DNA of 64,000 nucleotides from Streptomyces sp. NRRL WC-3742. GTDB taxonomy: Bacteria; Actinomycetota; Actinomycetes; Streptomycetales; Streptomycetaceae. The stretch spans positions 1-64,000 of the forward strand of contig NZ_JOCF01000028.1 in the NCBI RefSeq assembly GCF_000720635.1. The letters run 5' to 3'. Below, piece after piece: positions 8,490-17,335 of this stretch (its first letter is position 1; each line of letters opens with the position of its first letter). The position numbers and the translations under genes are program-made. The notes under the pieces were generated by a model that worked only from the letters and a program-made list of their open reading frames with translations, was not told where the DNA came from and did not search any database.

Positions 8490-9335
8490 ATGCCGCAGAC
8501 GCCGCAGAGCGCGCTTCCCCGCCCCAGCTCCCTGATCCACACCGTCTACGGCGAGTTCGTCCGCCGCCTCGGCGGCTGGATATCGATCGCCGATCTCATC
8601 GCCCTGATGGCCGAGCTGGACGTCGACGGCCCCGCCGTCCGCTCGGCCATCTCCCGGCTGAAGAAGGCCGGCACCCTGCTCCAGGAGCGCCGTGGCGCCA
8701 CCGGCTACCGCCTCGCCCCCGCCGTGGAGCCGGTGTTCGAGGAGGGCGACCGCCGGATCTTCCACAGCCTGGAGCCCGCCGACCTCGCCGACGGCTGGGT
8801 GGTCGCCGTCTTCTCCGTCCCCGAGTCCGCCCGCGCCCACCGCCACCAGCTGCGCTCCCAACTCAGCCGACTCGGCTTCGGCAACGCCGCCCCCGGCGTC
8901 TGGCTGGCGCCCGCCCGGCTGCTGCCGGACGCCCGGCGGCTGCTGGAGCGCCTGGACCTGAGCGCCTACGTCCACCTCTTCCTCTCCGCCGAGTACGCCG
9001 GCTTCGCCGATCTCCGTACGGCGGTGGCGAGTTGGTGGGACCTCCCGGCGATCGACGCGCAGTACGCGGCCTTCTCCGACGCCTGGCGCCCGGTCGCGCA
9101 GGGACCGCGCACCGAAGGCCCGGCCGAAGCCTTCCGCAGCTACGTGCCGATGCTCACCCGGTGGCGCCGCCTCCCCTACCTCGACCCCGGGCTGCCCGAG
9201 CCGCTGCTGCCCGACACCTGGAGCGCCGGAGCCGCCCGCGCCGTCTTCGCCGAGCTGCACGGGAAGCTGGCCGAGCCGAGCCTGCGGTACGTCGAGAAGG
9301 TCACCGGACTCTCCCACCCTCAGGAGTCACCATGA
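8490..9335 (+). CDS. PaaX-family transcriptional regulator
   Basis: A 281-residue protein with an N-terminal winged helix (about residues 20-75, SLIHTVYGEFVRRLGGWISIADLI then AVRSAISRLKKAG) and the PaaX central and C-terminal domains. PaaX repressors of phenylacetate pathways release DNA on binding an aryl-CoA thioester, so salicylyl-CoA is a plausible effector here. The ATG at 8490 has GGAGGAGG 8 nt upstream and is preferred to the ATG at 8454. Its stop overlaps the amidohydrolase start. Probably controls the cluster; no PaaX-type palindrome was identified. Confidence 0.87.
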   Translation: MPQTPQSALPRPSSLIHTVYGEFVRRLGGWISIADLIALMAELDVDGPAVRSAISRLKKAGTLLQERRGATGYRLAPAVEPVFEEGDRRIFHSLEPADLADGWVVAVFSVPESARAHRHQLRSQLSRLGFGNAAPGVWLAPARLLPDARRLLERLDLSAYVHLFLSAEYAGFADLRTAVASWWDLPAIDAQYAAFSDAWRPVAQGPRTEGPAEAFRSYVPMLTRWRRLPYLDPGLPEPLLPDTWSAGAARAVFAELHGKLAEPSLRYVEKVTGLSHPQESP

Positions 9336-10933
9336 ACGACCGCGCCGACCTGCTGATCCGCGCCACCGTGCACACCCTCGTCCCCGGCGAGCCGCCGCGG
9401 CGGGCGATCGCCGTCAGCGGCGGCCGGATCACCGCCCTGGCCGCCGAACCCGACGGCCTCGACGCCCTGATCGGCCCGGGCACCGAAGTGGTCGACGCCC
9501 CCGACGCCACCGTGCTCCCGGCCTTCGACGACACCCACACCCACCTGGTGATGGCCGCCCACAGCGTCCACGGCGTCCCCGTCCACCGGGCCCGCGACCT
9601 CGCCGGCTTCCTCGACCTGATCCGCGAGCGCGCCGCCACCACCCCGGCCGGCCGCTGGATCACCACCACGGTCAACTGGCAGGAGGTCCTCCTCGCCGAG
9701 CAACGCATGCCCACCACCGCCGAGTTGGACGCCGTCACCACCGACCACCCGGTGCTGGTGCGCCGCGGCGCGTACAACATGGTGCTCAACTCGGCCGCGC
9801 TGCGCCTGGCCGGGATCACCGAGGAGACCGAGGCCCCGCCCGGCGGCGTGATCGAGCGCGACGACCGGGGCCGGATGACCGGCCGGCTGATCAACCGGGC
9901 CATCGAGCCCGTCGAGCAGGTCCTGCCCCGCCCCGGCCTCGCCGAGCGCGTCGAGGGCCTGCGCGCCGCCTCCGCCGCGTACGCCGCGACGGGCATCGGC
10001 ACCGTCCGCGACTGCGCCGTCCCGCTCGAGGACCTGGACGTCCTGGACGCGGCCCGCGCCGAGGGCGCCCTCGCCGTCCGGGTCCGGGTCCTGGTCTCCG
10101 GCTTCGCCGCCCGCACCCGAGAGCAGGTCGACGCGCTGCTGGACCGGATGGACGACTGGCGCGCCTCCGGCCGCGACGACGGGCGACTGAGCCTGTGGGG
10201 CGTGAAGTTCGGCATCGACGGCGGCTTCGAGGCGGGCGCGCTGGAGGAGCACTACGAGGGGCAGCCCTGCTACCACGGCCACCTGCTCTGGGAGCCGGAG
10301 GACCTGGTCGCGGCGGTGGACCGGGTGGTCGAACGCGGCTGGCGCGTCGGCGTGCACGCCTGGGGCGACCGCGGGCTGCGCGTCCTGCTGGACGTCTTCG
10401 AGCAGGTCGTCAAGCGCCGCCCGGGCCTGGCGCCCGGCACCCTGGTGGTCGAGCACGGGGGCCTCGCCCGCGCCGACCAGCGCGCCCGGGCCGTCGCCCT
10501 CGGCATCCCGGTGACCGTCCAGCACCCCCTGCTGCACGACGGCGCGCTCACCCTGCGCCGCGCCTGGGGCGAGGAGCGCACCACCGCCGTCTTCCCGCTG
10601 CGCGAGTGGCTGGACGAGGGCGCCGAACTCTCCGCCGGCTCGGACTTCCCGATCGGACCGTACGGGGCGATGCTCTCCGTCTGGGGCATGACCACCCGCG
10701 ACACCACCGCCGGGGTGCTCGGCCCCGAGCACGCCCTCTCGCGCACCGAGGCCATCGCCCTGCACACCGTCAACGCCGCCCGCCTCACCGGCGAGAGCAC
10801 CCTGCGCGGCAGCCTGCGGCCCGGCGCCCTGGCGGACCTCACCCTCTGGCCGGTCGACCCGCTGACCTGCCCGGTCGAGCGGCTGCACGACCTCAGGCCC
10901 ACCCGGACGATCGTCGACGGCCGCACGGTCTAG
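9332..10933 (+). CDS. Amidohydrolase (YtcJ-like, amidohydrolase 3 family)
   Basis: A 533-residue metal-dependent hydrolase with the HxH metal motif at His69/His71 (DDTHTHLVMAAH). A later VGVHAWGDRG block, SDFPIGPYG and the C-terminal GALADLTLW strand are typical of exoenzymes in the YtcJ group. AGGAG precedes the ATG, which overlaps the regulator stop. As the last gene of the cluster it may hydrolyse an amide or cyclic precursor that yields the aromatic acid, paralleling the nitrilase. The substrate is unknown. Confidence 0.82.
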   Translation: MNDRADLLIRATVHTLVPGEPPRRAIAVSGGRITALAAEPDGLDALIGPGTEVVDAPDATVLPAFDDTHTHLVMAAHSVHGVPVHRARDLAGFLDLIRERAATTPAGRWITTTVNWQEVLLAEQRMPTTAELDAVTTDHPVLVRRGAYNMVLNSAALRLAGITEETEAPPGGVIERDDRGRMTGRLINRAIEPVEQVLPRPGLAERVEGLRAASAAYAATGIGTVRDCAVPLEDLDVLDAARAEGALAVRVRVLVSGFAARTREQVDALLDRMDDWRASGRDDGRLSLWGVKFGIDGGFEAGALEEHYEGQPCYHGHLLWEPEDLVAAVDRVVERGWRVGVHAWGDRGLRVLLDVFEQVVKRRPGLAPGTLVVEHGGLARADQRARAVALGIPVTVQHPLLHDGALTLRRAWGEERTTAVFPLREWLDEGAELSAGSDFPIGPYGAMLSVWGMTTRDTTAGVLGPEHALSRTEAIALHTVNAARLTGESTLRGSLRPGALADLTLWPVDPLTCPVERLHDLRPTRTIVDGRTV

Positions 10934-10949
10934 GCCCGGACGGGGCCTA
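10931..10949. terminator. Shared hairpin built from two convergent stop codons
   Basis: TAGGCCC-GGACG-GGGCCTA is a perfect 7-bp stem with a 5-nt loop. Its left arm begins with the TAG of the amidohydrolase and its right arm is the complement of the TAG of the convergent universal stress gene. It probably ends transcription from both sides. Confidence 0.55.
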
Positions 10950-11468
10950 AGCGGCCACCAGCTCCCGCAGGTCGACCCCGTCCCGGTGCAGCGCCCGCAG
11001 GTCCGCGTGCAGCGTGGACGGCGGGACGACCAGCACGCCGCAACGCGCCCGGTCCAGGCACCGGCGACGGACCGACCCGCGCAGCAGCCGGTGCGCCCGA
11101 CCGCGCACCAGGCCCTGCCGTCCGGCGCTGATCACCAGCAGGTCCCCGGGCCGGTCGGCCAGGCCGGTCAGCACCTCGGCGGGCTCCCCGCGCACCACCA
11201 TCGGCTCCATCGGCACCCCGATCGGCAGCCCGCCGAACGCCTCCTCCAGCGCGGACCCCAGCCGGGCACCGGCCGCCTGCTGCCAGGCGCGCAGCAGCGA
11301 CGGGCAGGGCCGCGCCCGGTAGTTGCGCTCGCCGCCGACCGGGGCCCAGGCCAGCACCGGCACCAGAACGGCCCGCCGGGCCCGTGCCTCGTCCGCCGCC
11401 CGGTGCAGGGCGGTCAGGCTGTGCAGCGAACCGCTGACTCCGACGATGACGCGCGCGACGTCCGACAT
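10947..11468 (-). CDS. Universal stress protein-like, single UspA domain
   Basis: A 173-residue protein starting VARVIVGVSGSLHSLTALHRA and ending in a Usp beta-strand (CGVLVVPPS). The usual ATP loop G-2x-G-9x-G(S/T) is altered: between GRQG and GS there are 11 rather than 9 residues, so nucleotide binding is doubtful. Streptomycetes carry many Usp paralogues; a second one of the same subtype lies at 18218-18793. The ATG at 11468 is the first before the conserved strand and has AAGGA close by; longer in-frame extensions are low-complexity. Confidence 0.78.
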   Translation of the reverse strand: MSDVARVIVGVSGSLHSLTALHRAADEARARRAVLVPVLAWAPVGGERNYRARPCPSLLRAWQQAAGARLGSALEEAFGGLPIGVPMEPMVVRGEPAEVLTGLADRPGDLLVISAGRQGLVRGRAHRLLRGSVRRRCLDRARCGVLVVPPSTLHADLRALHRDGVDLRELVAA

Positions 11469-11652
11469 GATCCTTCGTTCTCCGATGCCAAACCGATCCA
11501 GTGTCTGCGATAACACTCCCACAGTCGCCATCAAGCCTTCAAATCGAAGCCCTAACCTCCGATCCACCCTTGTATCGCAAAATCCACGGTGCCCTACGCC
11601 CCCAGGTCCGCCAATTCGAGCACCCGTTCGATTCAGGGCGTACGCTGGCCCC

Positions 11653-12297
11653 ATGCACGGCACCGTCCACCTCCAGCCCTCGCTGTTCGACGACGCCCCG
11701 GCCGCCGGGGGCGTCCGCCTGGGCCCGCTCACGGGCCTGCGGCGGCTGGAACTCGGCGACGGCGCCTGGCTGGACGTCCTGCCCGGCTGGCTCCACGGCG
11801 CCGACCAGCTGTTCGAACAGCTGGCCGCCGAGGTCCCCTGGCGCGCCGAAAGGCGCGAGATGTACGACCGAACGGTCGACGTCCCGCGCCTGCTCGCCTC
11901 CTACCCGGCGGACGCCGAGCCCCCGCACCCCGTCCTGGGCGAGGCCCGTACGGCCCTGAGCCGGCACTACGCGCCCGAACTCGGCGAGCCCTTCCGCACC
12001 CTCGGCCTCTGCTACTACCGCGACGGCCGCGACAGCGTCGCCTGGCACGGCGACCGGATCGGGCGCGGCGCCCGGGAGGACACCATGGTGGCGATCCTCT
12101 CGGTCGGCGAGCCGCGCGTCCTCGCCCTGCGCCCGCGCCACGGCGGCGGGACGGTCGTCCGCCGCCCGATCGGCCACGGGGACCTCGTGGTGATGGGCGG
12201 CTCCTGCCAGCGCACCTGGGAGCACGCCGTCCCCAAGACCGCCCGCCCGGTGGGCCCCCGGATCAGCATCCAGTTCCGCCCGCGGGGGGTGGCCTGA
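11653..12297 (+). CDS. alkB: AlkB-like alpha-ketoglutarate-dependent dioxygenase
   Basis: A 214-residue Fe(II)/2-oxoglutarate oxygenase of the AlkB family, which repairs alkylated DNA by oxidative demethylation. The iron ligands are His132 and Asp134 in AWHGDRIG and His191 in WEHAVPK; Arg203 and Arg209 in GPRISIQFR bind 2-oxoglutarate. No ribosome binding site precedes the ATG; TACGCT at 11641-11646 ends 6 nt upstream, so the transcript may be leaderless. It diverges from the stress-protein gene. Confidence 0.9.
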   Translation: MHGTVHLQPSLFDDAPAAGGVRLGPLTGLRRLELGDGAWLDVLPGWLHGADQLFEQLAAEVPWRAERREMYDRTVDVPRLLASYPADAEPPHPVLGEARTALSRHYAPELGEPFRTLGLCYYRDGRDSVAWHGDRIGRGAREDTMVAILSVGEPRVLALRPRHGGGTVVRRPIGHGDLVVMGGSCQRTWEHAVPKTARPVGPRISIQFRPRGVA

Positions 12298-12321
12298 GCC
12301 CGAGGACCCGGGCCCTGACGT

Positions 12322-12361
12322 CCGCGCCCCTCAGCCCTTGACCGCGCCCCTCAGTCCTTGA
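12322..12361. repeat. Tandem 20-bp duplication over the permease stop codon
   Basis: Two adjacent 20-bp units (12322-12341 and 12342-12361) differ at one base. The second contains the stop codon and last codons of the sugar permease at 12351. Confidence 0.85.
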
Positions 12362-13199
12362 CAGCCCCGGCCAGGCCCGAGACCAGCTTGCGCTGCACCG
12401 CGATGAAGAAGATCAGCACCGGCACCGTCATCAGCGTGGACGCCGCCATGATGCCGCCCCAGTCGTTCTCGTCCGGCTTGAAGAAGACCAGCAGCGCCGA
12501 GGGCAGCGTCTGGTTCTCGGTCGCGCTGATGATGAACGTCTTGGCGAACACGAAGTCGTTCCACGCCGCGATGAAGGAGAACACGCTGGTCGCCGCCAGC
12601 CCGGGCGCCACCAGCGGCAGCAGGATGCGCCACAGGATGCGCGTGCGGCCGGCCCCGTCGATCTGCGCCGCCTCCTCGATGGAGACCGGCACGGCGGCGA
12701 CGAAGCCGCGCATCATCCAGATCCCGAACGGCAGCGAGAACGCCAACTGCACCAGCACCAGCGAGGCCAGGGTGTTCAGCCCGACGCCGGGGGCGAGGGT
12801 CCCGGCGTCGCGGAACATGAAGAACAGCGGGATGGTCATCGCCTCGACCGGGATCATCTGGGCGATCAGGAACATCACCATGATCGTGGTCCGGAAGCGG
12901 AACCTGAACCTGGTCACGGCCACCGCCGCCAGGAACACCACCACCGCCGACAGCACCACCACCGACAGCGCGACCACCACGCTGTTGACGAAGTACCGCC
13001 CGAAGCCGTCCACGCTGAGCACCTGACGGAAGCTCTCCAGCGTCGGGTGCGCCGTCCACGGCTTCGGGTCCAGCGACTGCACCTCGCCCTTGGGCTTGAA
13101 CGCCGACAGGACCATCCAGAAGATCGGGAAGGCGGTCACCACCGCCACCACGATCGCCGACACGTCGGCGGCGAGGCGCCACTTCCTGCGCGTGTTCAC
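12351..13199 (-). CDS. Sugar ABC transporter permease, MalG-type
   Basis: A 282-residue inner-membrane permease with about six transmembrane segments. The EAA loop that docks the ATPase is visible as EEAAQIDGAGRTRILWRILLP. The GTG start at 13199 overlaps the stop of the upstream MalF-type gene (GTGA), so the pair is translationally coupled. It ends in a duplicated 20-bp unit. Like many streptomycete CUT1 systems there is no ATPase gene nearby; a shared MsiK-like ATPase is expected from general knowledge. The sugar is not apparent. Confidence 0.9.
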   Translation of the reverse strand: MNTRRKWRLAADVSAIVVAVVTAFPIFWMVLSAFKPKGEVQSLDPKPWTAHPTLESFRQVLSVDGFGRYFVNSVVVALSVVVLSAVVVFLAAVAVTRFRFRFRTTIMVMFLIAQMIPVEAMTIPLFFMFRDAGTLAPGVGLNTLASLVLVQLAFSLPFGIWMMRGFVAAVPVSIEEAAQIDGAGRTRILWRILLPLVAPGLAATSVFSFIAAWNDFVFAKTFIISATENQTLPSALLVFFKPDENDWGGIMAASTLMTVPVLIFFIAVQRKLVSGLAGAVKD

Positions 13200-14176
13200 A
13201 GCTCGTTCCCCGTCCGTCGCAGGCTGCGGATGTACAAGGCGGTCGGGATCACCAGGATCAACAGCATGATCACGCCGATCGCCGCGCCCAGTCCGTACTG
13301 CGAGGAGGCGAACGCCTTCTGGTACGCGTACACGTTGAGCACGAGGTTCTGGCCGGCGATGCCGCCGCCGTTGGTCATGACGTAGATCTGGGTGAAGACC
13401 TTGAAGTCCCAGATCACGGACTGGATCACCACGATGGTCAGGATCGGCCGCAGCATCGGCGCGGTGATCCGGCGGAAGGTGGTCCAGGTACCGGCGCCGT
13501 CGAGGGCGGCGGCCTCGTGGATCTCCTCGGGGATGGCGCGGATGCCCGCGTAGAGGGTGACCATCACGAAGGGGAAGGAGTGCCAGACCACCACGGCGCC
13601 GACGATCAGGAACGCCGTCCACCTGTCGTAGAACCAGTTGAACTCGTGGAAGCCGCTGAGCCCGATCCGCTCCAGCGTGTGGTTGACCAGGCCCAGGTTG
13701 GTGTCGAACAGGAAGCTCCACACCGTCGAGCCGGTCATCGCCGGCGCCGCCCAGGCCGCCATCGCCGCCGTGGTGAGCAGCAGCCGGGGCCGGCGGCCGA
13801 CCTTGGTGAGCAGCACGGCGAGGGTGGCGCCGACGGCCAGGGTGGCGACCACGCAGAACGCGGCGAAGCCGATCGTCTGGACGAGCACCGTCCAGAACTG
13901 GTCGTCCTCCAGGATCTTCGCGTAGTTCCCGAAGCCGACGAAGGAGGTCGGCGCGCCCCCGGACGCCTGCGCCTGCCCGAAGTCCAGTACGGACAGCAGT
14001 CCGAGCTGGTAGATCGGGTAGGCGACCAGCGGGATCAGGATGACCGCGGCGGGCAGGAGCAGCAGCAGCGGTGGCCTGCGGCGCCGGCCGCCCGGGGGTG
14101 CGGCCGGCGCCTCACCCCCACGGCGCCCGCGGGAGGAAGGCGGCGCCGTCGGGGCGGTCGTGGTGGGTACGGACAC
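13196..14176 (-). CDS. Sugar ABC transporter permease, MalF-type
   Basis: A 326-residue permease with a cytoplasmic Pro/Arg-rich head (about 35 residues) and six or so transmembrane helices. The EAA motif reads HEAAALDGAGTWTTFRRITAP. It lies between the substrate-binding protein gene (62 bp upstream) and the MalG-type gene it overlaps. It forms the membrane channel with that partner. Family assignment is firm; the substrate is unknown. Confidence 0.9.
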   Translation of the reverse strand: MSVPTTTAPTAPPSSRGRRGGEAPAAPPGGRRRRPPLLLLLPAAVILIPLVAYPIYQLGLLSVLDFGQAQASGGAPTSFVGFGNYAKILEDDQFWTVLVQTIGFAAFCVVATLAVGATLAVLLTKVGRRPRLLLTTAAMAAWAAPAMTGSTVWSFLFDTNLGLVNHTLERIGLSGFHEFNWFYDRWTAFLIVGAVVVWHSFPFVMVTLYAGIRAIPEEIHEAAALDGAGTWTTFRRITAPMLRPILTIVVIQSVIWDFKVFTQIYVMTNGGGIAGQNLVLNVYAYQKAFASSQYGLGAAIGVIMLLILVIPTALYIRSLRRTGNEL

Positions 14177-14238
14177 GTGCGGGACCTGCTCTCTGTCGCA
14201 GACTGCTCAGTCCTGGAGCCGATCAGCGGTGAAGGCGA

Positions 14239-15549
14239 TCAGTGGGCCGCGAAGGCCGAGTTGATCTGCGCCGCGGCGTCGGTGGACGCCTTGGCCACGT
14301 CCGCCTTGCCGGTGACGACCTGCTGGAGCATGGTCGGGACGACCGACTGCGCGTCGATCTGCGCCCACGCCTGGTCCAGCGGCACGAACTTCGTCCCGGC
14401 CGCGATGGTGTCGGTGAACGGCTTGAGGAACGCGTCCTTGGCCGCGACCTTGCCGCTGACGGACTTGAGCGTCGGCAGGTTGCCCATCGCGTCGTACATC
14501 TGCTCCTGGTAGGCGGGGCTCGCGAGCAGTTCGGCGAACTCGACGGCCAGGGTGCGGTGCTTGGCCGCCTTCATGACGCCGAGGTTGTTGCCGCCGGCGA
14601 AGGCGGGGGCGATGGATCCTGCCTTCTCGCCGGGCAGCGGGACCACGCCGTACCTGCCCTTGACGGGGCCCGCGTCCACCTTGCTGCGGCTGGAGTTGGG
14701 CAGGATCGCCATCGCGGACTTGCCGGCGGCGAACAGGTCGACGGTCTTGCCGCCGGTGAGGTCCGCGCACTGCTGGGCGGGGCAGCCGTCCGCGCCGAAC
14801 AGGTCGGTGTAGCGCTTGACGCCGGCCTGGGAGGCGGGCGAGTCGATGGACGCCTTGTACGTGGCGCCGTCCTTGGTGGCGATGTCGCCGCCCGCGTCCC
14901 AGACGAAGGGCAGCGCGCCGAAGGTGTACTTGCCGCCGACGGCGATGCCGAAGGTGTCCTGGTGCGCGCCGTGGATCTTCTGGGTGGCGGCGACCAGTTC
15001 GGCGTACGAGGTGGGCGGGTTGAGCCCGGCCTCGGCGAACAGGTCGGTGCGGTAGTACAGCGCCCGCACGGCGACCCACCAGGGCAGGCCGTAGGTCTTC
15101 TCGTCGACGACGGCGGTCCTGGCGATCACCGGGTCGAGGTCGGCCTTGTCCTTCCACTTGTCGAGTTCGGTGCCGATCTCGGCGAGGCCGCCCGCGGCGA
15201 CGTAGCCGGGCAGGTCGGTGTTGCCGAACTCGACCAGGTCGGGGGCGCTGTTGGGGTCGTTGAAGGCGCCCTTCATCTTGGCGGCGCGGGCGGCGGCGTC
15301 GGTGTCGATGTAGCTGACGTTGACGGTGACGCCCTGGTGGGAGGTCTGGAACTCGGTGACGGCCTTGGCGATCACGGCCTCCTTGGCCGCGTTGCCCGCC
15401 TCGTTGAACAGCCAGACCTTCAGGGTGCCCGTCCGGTCGTCGGCCGCTCTGTCGCCGGCCGGCGCGGCGGTGCCCGGGGCGCAGGCGGTGGCGGCCAGGC
15501 ATCCGGCGGCGAGCAGGGCGGCGATCGCGGTCCGTCCGGTGAGTCGCAT
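14239..15549 (-). CDS. Extracellular sugar-binding lipoprotein
   Basis: A 436-residue solute-binding protein (family 1). The N-terminus MRLTGRTAIAALLAAGC is a lipoprotein signal; Cys17 (LAAGC) or Cys23 (AATAC) is the lipidated residue. The mature part starts with the strand GTLKVWLFNEAGNAAKEAVI typical of CUT1 binding proteins. It delivers an unidentified sugar to the permeases downstream. The ATG at 15549 gives an intact signal peptide. It is divergent from an IclR regulator that probably controls it. Confidence 0.9.
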   Translation of the reverse strand: MRLTGRTAIAALLAAGCLAATACAPGTAAPAGDRAADDRTGTLKVWLFNEAGNAAKEAVIAKAVTEFQTSHQGVTVNVSYIDTDAAARAAKMKGAFNDPNSAPDLVEFGNTDLPGYVAAGGLAEIGTELDKWKDKADLDPVIARTAVVDEKTYGLPWWVAVRALYYRTDLFAEAGLNPPTSYAELVAATQKIHGAHQDTFGIAVGGKYTFGALPFVWDAGGDIATKDGATYKASIDSPASQAGVKRYTDLFGADGCPAQQCADLTGGKTVDLFAAGKSAMAILPNSSRSKVDAGPVKGRYGVVPLPGEKAGSIAPAFAGGNNLGVMKAAKHRTLAVEFAELLASPAYQEQMYDAMGNLPTLKSVSGKVAAKDAFLKPFTDTIAAGTKFVPLDQAWAQIDAQSVVPTMLQQVVTGKADVAKASTDAAAQINSAFAAH

Positions 15550-15766
15550 GGGTGGAGACCTCCCCTCCCGACAGTTGCCGCCGAGACGTGCGCCGCTGGG
15601 GACGGGCACGTCGAAGCAGGCCCTGACCGGGGCCGATGGTGGGTGAGTTGGTGGGGGTGCGGCAGGGTGCGGCGCTTCGGGTGGGCGTCGTGGCCTGCTC
15701 GTGGCAGGGACGTTAAGCGGGCACGATCGACCCCAACAAGAGGGGGTTCGTGAAGTTTTGCACTGC

Positions 15767-15776
15767 ACAACGTTGT
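15767..15776. promoter_or_regulatory. Candidate IclR operator between sugar importer and regulator
   Basis: ACAACGTTGT is a perfect palindrome in the 301-bp divergent intergenic region 15550-15850, embedded in an AT-richer stretch (TTTTGCACTGCACAACG). The rest of the gap is GC-rich with no other clear element. Its place between an IclR gene and the importer suggests an operator; this is inferred. Confidence 0.4.
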
Positions 15777-15850
15777 ATCGAAGATGGGGGGCTGCGCCCC
15801 CGAAGGGGTACGTTCGGACGACTGCCCGAGACGAGGGAACGGACCGACCC

Positions 15851-16657
15851 ATGACGGACACGGCGCCCAGGAAGCCCGCGACCGAACGCAACCAGTCCTC
15901 CTCGCTGCGCCGCGCGCTCGCCGTCCTCGGCTACGTCCGCGACCACAGCGACGGCCGGGGCGTCCCGCTCGCGCAGCTCGCCGAGGCCCTCGACCTCAAC
16001 AAGAGCACCGTCCTCAGACTCACCGGCCCGATGCTGGACGAGCACCTGCTGGAGCGCGACCGGGAGACGGGCTGGTTCCGCCTCGGCCACGGCTCCCTGC
16101 GGCTCGGTCAGGCGTACCTGTCCACCCTGGACCTGCGCAGCGTCGCCGCCGAGCACCTGCGCCGCCTCCAGCGCGAGGCCGGCGAGACCGTCCACCTGAC
16201 GGTCTGGCAGGCGCCGGGCATCGTCTACCTGGACAAGGTCGAGGACGAGACCAACGTCCGGATGGCCTCCCGGGTCGGCAGCCGCGCCCCCGCGTACTGC
16301 ACCGCGACGGGAAAGGCGATCCTGGCCTGGCTGCCCGACGAGGCCGTCACCGAGGTGGTCGCGGCGGGGCTGCGCCCGGTCACCGCCTGGACGATCTCGG
16401 ACGAACCGAGGCTGCGCGCCGACCTCGCCCGCATCCGGGCCCGCGGCTACTCGATCGACGACCGCGAGAACGAGCCCGAGGTCCGCTGCGTCGCCGCCCC
16501 GATCTTCGACCACGCCGGCGAGGTGACGGCCGCGCTCTCCGTCTCGGGCCTGACCTCCCGGATGACGGCCGCCCGGGTCCGCGCCCTCGGCCCGGTCGTC
16601 GCCCAGGCCGGCCTGCGGATCTCCCGGGAGCTGGGGTCGGACCGCCAGCCGTCCTGA
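15851..16657 (+). CDS. IclR-family transcriptional regulator
   Basis: A 268-residue regulator with an N-terminal winged helix (RRALAVLGYVRDHSDGRGVPLAQLAEALDLNKSTVLRL, about residues 19-57). The C-terminal effector domain contains GIVYLDKVED, TGKAILAWLP and VRCVAAPIFDHAGEV. It diverges from the ABC importer operon and is its likely regulator, with the imported sugar or a metabolite as ligand. The start at 15851 follows GAGGGA at a rather long distance. Confidence 0.88.
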   Translation: MTDTAPRKPATERNQSSSLRRALAVLGYVRDHSDGRGVPLAQLAEALDLNKSTVLRLTGPMLDEHLLERDRETGWFRLGHGSLRLGQAYLSTLDLRSVAAEHLRRLQREAGETVHLTVWQAPGIVYLDKVEDETNVRMASRVGSRAPAYCTATGKAILAWLPDEAVTEVVAAGLRPVTAWTISDEPRLRADLARIRARGYSIDDRENEPEVRCVAAPIFDHAGEVTAALSVSGLTSRMTAARVRALGPVVAQAGLRISRELGSDRQPS

Positions 16658-16690
16658 CGCGCCGGGGAACGCCGGTGGACCGCGGGTGGA

Positions 16691-17308
16691 TCACTCCGAG
16701 GCAGCGGCCTTCCCGTGCCGGTTCGGGCGGCCGTGATCGAGCCACGCCTGCTCCCACTGGCGGGTCAGCACCGGATAGATGAAGACGTACCGGAACGGCA
16801 TGATGAAGCCCATGTAGAGGCGCCCGAACAGCCCGTTGGGCCTGACCAGCGCGGCCATGCGCAGCTCGTACCCGCCGTCGTCGAGCCGCACCCAGCCCAG
16901 GTGCATGATCGTGTGCATCGTGAAGTTGCCCAGCTCCCGGGCCGCCTCGTCCTCGAGCTGGTACACCTCGCTGAACGGGTCGACGCCGGGGGCGGCATCC
17001 TCCACCGTCCGGGCGATCTCGGGCGGGAGACGGTCCCTCAGCGAGGCGACCCGCCCGCCCACGCTCTCCTCGGCGGTGTCCCAGCCGCACAGGGCGCCGA
17101 GCTTCCAGCGCACCGCGAACAGGAACCGGACCGGCAGCGGGTCCGTGCGGTTGGCGTAGGCGGTCTTCAGGGCCTTGACCATGACGGGGAAGTCCTCGGG
17201 CCCGGCATCGGGCACGCGGAAGGACCAGACGTCCTCGATCCGGAAGTCTCGGGTGAACTCGTGGATCCGCCAAGGCTGTTCGGTGTGGGCCGCCTTCGGG
17301 ATGCGCAT
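16691..17308 (-). CDS. DUF2867 domain protein
   Basis: A 205-residue protein matching DUF2867, a domain also found behind NAD-binding SDR domains but here alone. Recognisable segments are the opening IPKAAHTEQPWRIHEFTRDFRIEDVWSF and MPFRYVFIYPVLTRQWEQAW near the C-terminus. Biochemical function is unknown. GGAAGGA stands before the ATG. It is divergent from a TetR gene with GTTAC repeats between, so it is probably repressed by it. Confidence 0.8.
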   Translation of the reverse strand: MRIPKAAHTEQPWRIHEFTRDFRIEDVWSFRVPDAGPEDFPVMVKALKTAYANRTDPLPVRFLFAVRWKLGALCGWDTAEESVGGRVASLRDRLPPEIARTVEDAAPGVDPFSEVYQLEDEAARELGNFTMHTIMHLGWVRLDDGGYELRMAALVRPNGLFGRLYMGFIMPFRYVFIYPVLTRQWEQAWLDHGRPNRHGKAAASE

Positions 17309-17335
17309 CGGTCGTTCCTTCCTGGGCCGGGCACG

